Shown one piece after another: positions 42,301 through 54,300 of a DNA stretch of 64,000 nucleotides (the stretch's first letter is position 1; every line of letters begins with the position of its first letter). The notes below the pieces were generated by a model. It was not told where the DNA came from, made no database searches, and worked only from the letters and a program-made list of their open reading frames with translations. The stretch is from Notospermus geniculatus. Lineage: Eukaryota; Nemertea; Pilidiophora; Heteronemertea; Lineidae. The position numbers and the translations under genes were made by a program. Where the stretch lies: NCBI GenBank assembly GCA_002633025.1, contig NMRB01000361.1, forward strand, positions 163,764-227,763. The letters are read 5' to 3'.

Positions 42301-45300
42301 TACGGTATACGAATACCGCGGTTAACAATGGCTTCACGGTCGTGAATCCACTTGAAGCCTTTGTTAAATGGCGTTTTCGTATACCGTATACTTCTATGTA
42401 AGGGAAGCCTTAGGGAATTCCCAACTGGAAACCACCATTTGCGCAATATCCTACAATTGGGGAATTCCCAACTGGAAACTGCCCCTTGCGCAATATCTTA
42501 TACCATTGGGGAATTCCCAACTGGAAACTGCCCCTTGCGCAATCTTACCATTGGGGAATTCCCAACTGGAAACTAATTGCGCAATATTCCCAATCAGAAA
42601 TTGCTACATAAGCAATTTAATTCGCTTACAGGATGTACAGCAGGTCATTTGAACAGCGACAGACAGAGAGTCAACATCATGGCAGGAGCAGGAGCAGGAG
42701 CGTGTGTCAAACAAACCATTGAATTGGTTATGATTGTGCAGACAAGCTGGGATGGAGGCTTTTGTTATCTGGGTTATGACCCTGTTGCTTCTCGTATAGT
42801 GCGACCAATACTATTGTCCCAAGACAGAAAACCCAAACCATGGCCAAAAGGCGGGCGGAATGTACATGTACTACAGTTGTTCCACGTATATACCTTCGAA
42901 CTTGCTGATCAACAAGGCATAAGCAATCTTCCACACCAATATGACGATGTATGGGTAGAAAGAGCCTGCGAAACAACTCGGGAGCCATGGGCTCAAGATG
43001 AACTGTACCAGTGCCTAAAACCGTTGGCAAGATGTTCCATAGGTGAGATTTTCCCATTTGTATGTAGAAATTCGAATGGTAAGCTGTATGTCAATGAGGG
43101 AACTGCACATCACAGATCTCTAGGAGTGATGCAGTGCCGGAAAAGCCAGCTTGAGTTCTTTTGGGAACCAGAGAGAAATAAACCCATGATAAAATATGAC
43201 ATTTTCAAGTTCAACTTCACGGCAGCAAATTCTGCATACACCACTGAGAACTTCATCAACTCGACAGAAGAACCAGACCAGGCAGTGCTGGTAGTTTTTG
43301 GCCTGGCCAGGCCATTCAACCCACCAGGGACAGGGTGGCCAACAGGCAGGTGTTACGTTCTTGCTGTGGCCATCGTGAAAGAAGATACTGACATTTCTGA
43401 TTCTGAAGACAAAGAAAATTAGATTTCATGAGGGACACGACATTCGAAGAGTGCTTTGCTGAATCCAGTGTTCTTGTACACCTACCAGCCACCAGGATGG
43501 TATTGATGCCACGATAAGCACTGCCAGGGGGGAAAACATGTTGAAGTTTCAGTCGGGTCCACAAGAAAATTTTATGAACTGGGGAACCGACGGTCGGGTA
43601 TATATCCACTGCGAAACATGTTATGCTCTAGCATGCTGATGCTCAGGCATGAAGGCAAATGTTATTATGCCAGATGCTTTTTCAAGCTGAGGGCTGTTTA
43701 TAAAAGGAATCATACTCAAACACATAAAAATGTCATAATCATATATCATTAGCTATGTACAATTACATTTTTATTGATCATTGGGTAACAAGCTATATCA
43801 CAGACACCATAAGTGAAGTCTTTTTACGTGCTGGTACACTCGCTATTTAGAGGTGCTTTTCATTGTGTATCGAGGAACCAGGTTGGCTGGGAGAGTCCAG
43901 GGGAAGTACCGTGGGGAATTCCCAGTTGCTGAAGCAAAGGTTGCACCATCATTTATTTGCACGATAACTCTACGGAGGTCATTCATACAAAGACTACGAA
44001 GGGAACTACACTGAACGAGATAATGGCTGACAGGAAAACAGAGGATTTAGTTATCATTGCCAAGACTAGCTGGGACGGAGGTAACTGCTATCTGGGTTAT
44101 GATCCAGTCAAGTCGAATATAGTGCGGCCAGTGCTACTCTCAGCTGAGAAGAAGCCTCAGCCATGGCCCAAGGAGCCGACGAGGGACGAATTCAAACTGT
44201 TTCATACGTATAAATTCTGCCTTTCTGCCGAGCTTTGCAGTGCGAACACTCTGCCACACTGTTTTGACGATGTACTTGTTGATTGTGCCAGTGAGGTGAA
44301 GCATGAACGCCCGTGGACACAGGATGAACTATATTCATCTTTGGAACCGTTGGCAGTGGATTACATTGATGATGTCTTTCCGTGTTTAATGCGACAAGAC
44401 AATAATGATAAACTGTACGCCTATGAAGGAACAGAGTTCCATGGATCTGTCGGCATCCTTCGCTGCAGGAAAAGTGAGCTTGAATTCTGCTGGGAACCAG
44501 AAAGGAATAAGCCAATAATCAGATATCATCCAGAGGACTGTCAGTTCAATTTTACACCAACGAATTGTGGACCTACTGGGAGTTTTATAAACTCTGGTGG
44601 ACCTGATCAGTCCTTGCTCTTGGTGTTCAGTCTCGGACGTCCGATCAACCCATCAGGGATCTGGCCATTCGACAGGTGTTACGTTCTAGCCGTGGCTTTA
44701 ATAAGGGAAACGGCGGGGGAAGAGGATTTTTACTGAAGAGACCTCCTTTTTTTGACAACTTTGAGGGAAAACCATGGTCATCATCCTGAAGTCTTCAAAA
44801 AATTTGACTCTACTGCGATGACTGATAAGGAAGGACTCACTGACTGAGATGGAGACTGACTCATATGACACACCTGAAGTGCTCGAGCCTTGACAGTTTT
44901 TGCCGTTCTCATCCACATTACCATCATATGAAATGAGTTATTTCAAATAGAGGATAGTGGATTGGATACTAAATAATAAGGCTGCCGTCCAATGCCACAA
45001 CCTTGTAACGCACTTTTAATTGATTTTGAGAAAAACAAAGAAAACCTAACCTGGTGTTAACTCAGTTTTGACAAAAATGTCAGTTACTAGGTTCTGCCTT
45101 TGGACAGCAGAGGAGGTACAGAATGTTACCCACAAAATACTAGTCAAAAAATACTAGCCTTTTTCAAAAATGGATTTTTGTGAATTTCTGAATTTTATTC
45201 CCTGAAAAAGGTTTCTGATGATGGAAAATGCTGTGAGTAGGGGGGCCTACACAGCTGCTTGAAATATATCTATTACGTGTATTTATAATTTAATACTTTT

Positions 45301-48300
45301 ATATTTATGGAGTGAACACTGTAATGTATTGTGAAAAGTATATGTATTGTGAAAAGTATATTTCATGCGAACATGAGTATGTATTCCATAACCACACAAA
45401 AATGTGTTTTCTTATGTTTTGAGCGTGGTGGAGGCCAATGAATTTCACCACATTCCCACAGACTGATGAAGCACAGAAAAAATTCTGGGCCTCGCTAGGC
45501 CAACAAACATGATAAAATGACGTGAAATATTAAGTGGCGAACACTACTGGCATAAAAAGTTAAAAAACAAGTCAACATTCATACAGTATCATAATGAATG
45601 CCAATCAAGTGCTGACGACTGTCCCTTTATGAATTTCTGCTGGGCTAGCCAATACACACTCACAATCATGCCAAGGCAACATGGAAAGATAGATGGAGCC
45701 ACTTCCTTGAAACAGCTAAGGAACAAAGAGCCACTTCCCCTTTAACAGTGATTATCTTCCCAGTGACCTACATAACACACAGTCACTGCATGGTCACCAC
45801 ACACATGCTGCAGTGTGTATGTATGCAGATGCATGAGGTGTTCCTGAATGGCTGTGTGTGTTGGAGCATACACCTGACAAGTCAAGAGCAACAGGATATC
45901 CTGTTCAACCAAGGCAAGATAAAGCAGTTCACAACACATTGTGAGGACAAAAAGCACACGCCAAATAGGCCTTATCGCACCTAGCACATGGCTAATCAGC
46001 ATAAATCAGCGAGGCGGAAAGGGCCCAAACATCAGCGCCACCGCTGTACATTCACAATACATTGTGCAATGCATCGTGTGCATTTTTTGTCAACATTGGC
46101 CAATAAAAGTCACTTCCAAAAGCCTGATGTGCCTAAACTAACTAGCTATGTGGGCGGCGGTATAAAGTGATTCAAGTGGATCAATTATTGACCACTGATC
46201 GTCTTCGCGATCGCCAAAAATCGATGATTAGTCCATGTAAACAACGCCAAAACATTATCATATTATCGTGCAACCCCACGCTGATTGGTCAATAACTGAC
46301 ACGTGACCGTCGAGACAGGGCCACCATGATGACATGTGCTAATCTTTTGGAATTAACCATCGATTTTTGGCGATCGCAAGAACGATCGGTAGTCAATATT
46401 TGACCGATTTGAATCACTTCATAACACCTCCCACGTAGCAGGTTAGTTTTGGCACATCCGGCTTTTGGAAGTTGCTTTTATTGGCCATTGTTTACAAAAA
46501 ATGCAGGCGATGCACAGACCGATGCATTGTGAATGTACTGCGGGGGCGCTGATGTTCGGGCCCTTTCCGCTTCGCTGATTTTATGCTGATTAGCCATGTG
46601 CTAGGTGCGATAAGGCCTATAGGCTACAGTGGGTAAGTGCTGAATGACCAACCAATGACCATGCACTGTACTGTAGCCTAGGCCAAAGGCCTAACAACTG
46701 GACATGCATGCACATCATTCATGACATGACATGCCATATGGGCATGCACATGGCCATGCCATGCCTGCCCTATCATGCTATCATGAAACAGGCCACCTCA
46801 TGGCACTCATGCTCATGTCATGTCGAGTCTAAGTCAAATCTAGGCTTATGTTATTGCTGGGGAAACAACATCGACGTCATTGTCATCTAGCCCTAAGGCT
46901 AGGGCTATTTAGGCCTAACTGGAGAGGGACATTCTTGCGGAGGCGAAAACCATAATGTTGGTTCATTGCATTTCAGAATTTTCATCAATAATTCAAATCA
47001 GACAAAAATAAACATGGCCACGAAGAAAAACAAGACCGCCACTTTGCTGATTTTTGCCAAATCAAGCTGGAATGATGGATATTGCTACCTCGGCTTTGAC
47101 GAGGCATCAGGGAGAATTTTGCGTCCTGTTCTTTCTACTGCTCATAAGAGACCAGATGATATGGAGCTAGTACCGTGGAGTATTGACCTGGAGGTTGGAG
47201 CGTACTACACCTTTAAACTTCCCAAGTTCATGAACAGCGTCCATGATGTTAACCATTCCGTGTCGCTACCTCATAGGAACGACGACCTGTTGGTCTTAGG
47301 GAAGGATATCTTCGGCCCGAAAAGTTGGGTTATACCACCGCCAGGACAAAGCCTCGCTGCAGTGACATCACCCATGATGGTCTCCCCGCTGTATAAACTG
47401 TTGCAGCCATATTCACATGATTGCATCGAGGATATCTTTGACCTCAACTTCAGCCAGTGCGAACGTTACATCAAGACAGGCATGGATTGTCCTTCCGTTG
47501 GCATCCTCCGATGCTGGAAGAGCAACCTTTACTTGGATGTGATGGAGAAGCCAAGAATTACCATCTACGGTGACGATGATGATGAGGATCGCCACCTGCC
47601 ATTCACCGTGCCAGACGCAGCACAGTATGCCCAGTACATAAACTCAGGCGGCCCTGCTGAATCAGTCCTGCTCATCATAAGCCTTGGCAGGCCTTTCACT
47701 GCCAATTCTAAGTTCACGCCAGCAAGGTGTTACCTCCTGGTTGTGGGTCTAGTGAGGAAGTATATCAAGGCCACAGTCTAAACTAAGAATGATGTCTGCA
47801 TCTCACTGCCCGGATGCAAGTTGTAGTTGATCATATTCTTTGTTAGTTGAGAGACTGTTAGCGTTTCCTTCGTCTGTTGGCGCATGTTTAGAGATGGAAT
47901 TGTTTCAATTTTTGTAATGTTTCCAAGACATTCATGTTGATGAGATTTCATCACATTTCACTGCCAAGTGTGCAAGTTGTATGACTGATGATACTCTACG
48001 AATCTTTTTATTTGTAAGCATTTTATAATACATCAGTATAATGTGACCCGATCTAGCAAAAGTAGGCACATGTCGCAGGTGATCATCACTGCATCAGTTT
48101 ACTCTATTATTATCATTGCTGTCGGCTACTTTTGTCAACCTGCAGAGACGTACCGTACATTTCAGCTTTTGTGTTGTAAGGATGTTAAAACCCTTTCCTC
48201 AGTTGCGACATGAGCCTACTTTTGCTAGATCGGGTCACATATGTAGTTTGCTGAGGGAATCTCGGGCTTCCACCGTTTTTTAGCTACGGATGGAAGAGAA

Positions 48301-51300
48301 TCATTTTGTTACTGCATTTTCTCCAGGATTTTTATGGTACGTTGATGAAAAATGTAAATCTGTATAGAAATCTTGCCAAACTGTTGAGAATCGGAAGTCA
48401 CTGATTACCGTAGTAATTTTGTTATAATTTTAAAGTTTTATTCATTTTGGGAAATCTCACAAGTCTGAGACAAAGGCTGTATCAGGGTTTTGGAACTTGT
48501 CACCATACAGGCATGTATGTAGGTACAGAAGATGCAACCGAGCAGTAAAATGTATGCATCATTGTAAATTAGGTCCCATTTTGGTTATCTAGGGAACCTA
48601 CAAAGATCGTTTGTTAGTTGTTGAGAAGTGGGCCTACATGTACAGGCTATGTTTTGTTATAATAGAAGTTTGCTCAGTCATGCTCCGGCAATCCAGGGCC
48701 CGTATGCATAAAGGTAGAATAAGCTTATTCCAGGTATAACTTAATGTTATAACATGAAGTTTTGCCTGGAATAAGCTTATTCCACCGTTATGCATACGGG
48801 CCCAGTAGTTTGGCTATGACTATGTTTGTAATCTGCACTGTAATTCTTAAACACTGAATCATAATAAGAGGCCATCACATGGGAACGGCCATCACAAATC
48901 AAAATATTGCATTTATGACGTTGTATGAAAACACTTTATATTAGTTTCGTAATAAAACAGACTTACCGTTCCAAATATGGTGTTGTCTTCCATCATTTCG
49001 TGGTAGCTGATGCAGAGATGTTCCCATTGTCCAAGCCTGAGGAAAGGAGTTGTGCTTGATTCTAGAACCACCTCAGAATCAACACACGAGCTCGACACCC
49101 TATTAATAGAAAAGTTTGATCAGTTTACATGCGAGTCTTCCGATATATGGTGACTTGGATTTTGGAAGTTGGATTTGAGCACATGTACCGGTAAGTGTAT
49201 GTAGAGGAGCGAGACCAAAGCCCTGCTATGGGAGGATTACACAAAGAAGTCAGTGAAGAGTGTCTGTCTTCCTCACCTTATGATGATATTGCCATTGCTG
49301 GGATCGGCCCAGAATTCAAACAGCAACTCCTTCGAGCCAAGCGAGAGGATATGAAGGCTGTTCTCAGTCATATGCTTCTCTGAACAGTTCCTGAAGACCT
49401 GTCGATCACACCCGTCTGGTTGGAACTTGTCACCATCTGAAATGAACAAGGTTGGAGAGTGTAAACCAACTCAGTATTGTAGCCTGCCATCAGATCGATG
49501 CGACCAAAAGGGTGAACTCTCCTTTAGGGTTGAGGCAATTACAAGAGTAGAGCACAAAATAAGAGAATGTGTGATCCGGACATACTGGGGGAATCCTGCT
49601 CACCTGAAGCAGATGATAATGAGTAATAATCACAGCTATAGCCTTGGTTTGAAAGATAAGAATTGTAGCTGGAGTTGCCAACTCCTGCTGCTTGGACTGT
49701 ACAAAGCATGGGAACAAAAGTTCACAGGCAAGCCACTTGCCTGGGCGATTTGTGAATGATTGAAGGTAGCTTTGACTATATAACTTACAAACCAGTCCAG
49801 GAGGAATAATTTGAGAACCGAATTTCACTTATTTTCTGCTGTGGTCAACCAAATATCTAGTATCTTCCACAATTAAAAGCAGATTTAAGCAAACTTCAAA
49901 GACAAAAGCCAAATCAGCAAAGCCCAGGCAAATTAGTGATGCAGAGGCAGTCTATTATGCCATGCATTGATTGAAATTGTGGGACAAAGTAAAATAGAGC
50001 AGTGACCTTATTCACAAAGGCGTCTTTAATAATGCAGTGATCTGGTGATAGCTACCGGTAATAGGGACTTTTGGCAAGGCACCGTCTGGAACAAACATGT
50101 TATAGCATGGAAGTATTATACAGAGGCTTTGTGAATAAGGTCCCAGGAGCAGAAGGGAGGATTGGTTGTGATGATTCAACTCATAAAAACTGAAACAAAA
50201 GATCAAAAGCCAAGCCAACAGGAATGATGCACAAGATGCTGCCAGGAGGACAGGATGCAGAAGACCAAACAAACTCACCAGATGAGGTGTTAAGAGCAGT
50301 GTACCAAATAGTAATGAAATCAGTGGAACCCTGAGAGCCTACAAGTGAAGAAAACAGCAAACTGCCGTACTAACTCCCCTTTTATAGAGAATCTAGGAAG
50401 AGGGGTCACAGTAGCCTGGTTCCCATCTTTGCCGCTACACTTCTGCAGCGATCATTTGTTGTGGAAGAGGGACAGTAGAGCTACGGGAGTGGAGCAGCAA
50501 CAATGGGAACCAATCACAGGAGCCATTTTCAGCCATGCTTTCTGGTCAGGAATGGTAAAACTATTGCTCCTTGTATTGATGAGAACCAGTGGGTTAAGAT
50601 GACAAACTCTCATGATGCCGGCACACTTCCACTGAAAGCAGTTTTTGAAAAGTGGGTGTTTGCAGGCTCTGTACAACTAAAATATGCAATCTGGATAGTT
50701 AATTTTCATACAAACCAAAGCAAAAACTTGGGATAGTAGATTTGTACCTTGACATTTCGAGCGGACTTCTTGTCTTGATCTATTCCAAGCTTTTGCTTTG
50801 GTTTGGGTGAAAATAAACGACTCAAATTGTGCATTTCACAACCAGAGGAATGTCTTCAAAGAACTGAAATGTGATTAGGCAAATCAGGGCATTTGGGGCG
50901 ACATGCAGTATGTGCCCTGATACATCCAGTCGAAGAGATGGTTCATGAGTGCATTCGGTAAGTCTGAGCCTACACTAATCCCTACCTGAACTATCGCTAC
51001 TGTCATCCCTGATCACAAGTGACTTGCCACTTTTCCTCACTCGCCGCAAACGCCAGTCAGCATTAGTCCCGTTCTGCAACCGCAACCACAATGAGAAGCT
51101 GAAACCTTTCTTGATTGGAGGCCACTTTAACTGGTCACCAATTGGCATCTGTAATGCCGATGTAGTCCACGCGGATTTCTTCTCCTTCCCCGGTGTTGGC
51201 AATTCAGCCTTGATACGACGCATTCCGCTGTCGTCCACTTCGTACGCCTCGGAGCGAGATATAACATAGTATGATCCACCGGCAGGACTGGATGAGACGG

Positions 51301-54300
51301 ATGAAGGACCTTCAGAAGTTGTGGAGATTTTGCGGTGACTGCCTGTCTCGACTGGGAAGCACAGAATGTAGGTCGGCTGTGGTGCAAGGCTTTCTGTCAG
51401 ATTCACCAGGGTTGTGAGGAGGGAATCCTGGAAATGAGATGACTTCTGATAATGTTTTTGCATCAAATGATCCTGATTTGACCTCTGATTTGTGGACTTC
51501 TGGATGTTCTCCATTTGCGAGTCCACCATAAAACAGACCATTCTCAAATTGACAGAAACGACAAAGATCTGCGCACGTCCACCGAAATCTCAACAACCTT
51601 GGTCTGAAACTGAATGACAGAACGCAGACAACAACTTGACAGTGACGTCGAAAACGTTGCATCAGACTCGACCATTGCTGAATCATGGATGGCGTCATGT
51701 CAGCTGGTTTCAGATTGAGTTTCTGGTTGAGATTTCGGCGGAAGTGTGCAGATCTGCGAATTCGAGATTCGTCTATAGTTCAACCATAAAATCCCAATTT
51801 TGGGCTGACAGCCAGCAGGCATGATCCACAGACCAAGAACTTAACCTATGATTTCAAACATTTCCTTCTCACCATCAAATAGATGGCTGTTCATGAAGTT
51901 CTACTCACCACGGCAGGTTCTTCTTGAAGGAAGAGCTGCAGGAATGGCTTGAGACCTTTGGAGGAGAATGTCTGCTCTGCTAGCATTGAGAACATTTCTA
52001 GTAGAAGATTCTGTCTCTCTGAAGTCAAAACATGAAAGGATTTGAAACATGCAGAGGGTGGACGCCTTCCTTATATAACGGATTTTTGTGAGCAGGGACA
52101 CCACATCTGCCAGAAGTCAAAAGTAGGGCACTTCTTTTCACCATCTAATAATCTAATTAGGACATGTCTCTAATCAGGTCAACATTTGTCAGTTTCAGTG
52201 TAGCACAAAGATTAGTTGCATTGTATAACTCGGGATAACTCAGAGTTAAATGTATAAACTTGGGTCATTTTTATGCCAGGAACCCTCAAAACATTTTGAC
52301 TCAAAAGCCCAGGGCACTGTGAGAAATTTTCTTCCAAATTGAAGAATGAATCAAGAAGTACAAGACATTAACAGGCAGCCAACAGAATGCATCAGTTCAA
52401 ATGCACAACACAGAGTCAACTCATCTGTCCGGAGAGACCAGCAGACGGCATCCTCTGTCAAATTTGTCTCAATTTTTAAGGTACTGATTGAAAAATATTT
52501 GAAGAAACATTGTTCTTGTGAACCATCTGAACATTGCCTCTTCAATTTTTTTCCAATTCATTTCCATGGCTTTTAGAATTAGAAAACATCAACAGAAGAC
52601 ACTGTCTGCTCAGTCCTGGGGGCATACGAGTTGACAAAACTGCAAGATCATACTTACCATCACCTTCAAATGATTTGGTCGACATAATATCACGAAAGCC
52701 TGCCAACAATACTCGCACGATGCCCTGGAATTGGAATTCAATAGGATAATTACCTTTGAAAACATTTGTTGAAAATTGTTTTTCAAATGACTATAATCAT
52801 CTACATTTTTTATAGTTCTCAACTGATATATAGCAATACAGACATACGCATTAAAGTGATAGGAATATTTAAATCGTAAATGACATGAACTGAATTGGAC
52901 TGCATTCAGTTTAACCCTCCATATGGAATGACTGGAAAACTTCCAAGATGTGGTGTACAAACCTGGCCATAGAGGGCAGCGCAGTTCTGTTTATTCTCCT
53001 TTGCCATGCCGAGTATTTTCTGCAGTAGGCCAATGACCATCGGCTTGTAGGTATCATCCTTCTGAACGGATACCAGCAGTTCAAGGACCATTATAACCAT
53101 CTGGGGGTATATGAGGAGACTGCCCAGTTCCTTGCTGTGGCCTATGTGATGGCTACGGGGATGCCGCCATGATCTTCCTACAAAACAAAGACAGCAGTTG
53201 ATGAAATTATCAACTCCAGCAGCGTCAGTTAAGGTGCTGCTCTATAGAGTGAAACCTCTCTATTAAGGACACCATTAACCAATGTTGTCCCTAATTAGGC
53301 TGTCCTGATTACAGAGGTAAAATGAATAGAAATGACCTGGGCCGACGGCGACTGCAAAGAACGTCCGATAGTGCTTTCGGTGCCTATTGGCGGTTTAGTT
53401 AATGGGAACTGCTGATAGGTGCCGGTAGCACTATCGGACTTTCTGTGCGGTCGGTCCTGTTTGGGACTAAACATAGTTCTCCATAATGGAGAGATGTCCT
53501 CCTGACCAAGGTGCCTGTTAATAGAGGTTCCATTGTAGTCGTTTCCAGCTTACCTTCGCATGATTCGAAGTCTGTCGTCTCACCATCACCATCATACGCA
53601 GCATCCAAATGAGATGAAAATCCATCGTCACTATCAGTGTTGGTGCCATCACTCTCTTCCAAATTGTCGTCTCTCAGATGCTGCAAGGGGACCAAGTACA
53701 AGTTACAATTCATACACGATAACGGACACAAACCTTGGCTACACACAATTCTGTCAGAACGGTTACGAACACAAGTGGATTAGGTCTGATCAGTTGTTGT
53801 TCCAAGCTCTCTCTCAAGCAATCTTAGATTAAAATCTCAGGTTCAAAACCAATTCTGGTATCGCGTGTCTTTACTTTTTCTTCGAGGAACAGCACAATCC
53901 TTCTCCAGCGGCGGCCCCTCATAAAAGCATTACTGGACCTTTTTATGTCCTTTTTGAGTCATTCCCTCAAGGCAAGAACTGATCTAGAATTGTCCCTCTA
54001 AACTGCCTGAAGACAGAAAGCTGCTTACCGTGAAAGCATAGCTATTTGACTTCAATATATCTTCTATGTTACCCCTTGGTGTGGCACAGTTCAGGAGATG
54101 CAGACACACGGCTCTGAATCCAGCAACATCTTTGGGTGAATAGTTCTGTAGCAATGTCTTGACACTGGTCATCAAACGACTTGGTGGCAGTTTCTGAAAA
54201 TGAAATGGTCCATGGACCATGTGCTCACTGGGTTGGACATAATAGTCTAATGACAGAGGGAGGTACATATCAGTTACGAGGAATCTGGGTCAAGTCATTC

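Larger units (their letters stand above)
41155..42563 (+). promoter_or_regulatory. Array of GGGAATTCCC (kappaB-like) and TTGCGCAAT sites upstream of gene 9
   Basis: A unit of about 48 bases reads ggggaattcccaactggaaa then ctgccccttgcgcaatatct. Perfect GGGAATTCCC palindromes start at 41155, 41451, 42413, 42460, 42509 and 42554, with a GGGTATTCCC at 41404. TTGCGCAAT (C/EBP-like core) starts at 41430, 42439, 42486, 42535 and 42577. The last kappaB-like site ends 116 bases before the gene 9 ATG. Two MITEs (41498-42270 and 42280-42409) interrupt the array. The matches are seen directly; factor binding is inference. Confidence 0.5.
12323..48966 (-). other. LYST: Giant LYST intron hosting the nested gene array
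   Basis: The intron opens with GTAAGT (minus strand, 48966-48961) and closes with TTTATAG (ending at 12323). The flanking exons join in phase 0, giving the continuous residues NTIFGT-VNLTLNGY. It is 36,644 bases long, far longer than the other LYST introns here. All eleven nested family members lie inside it on the opposite strand. Confidence 0.88.
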
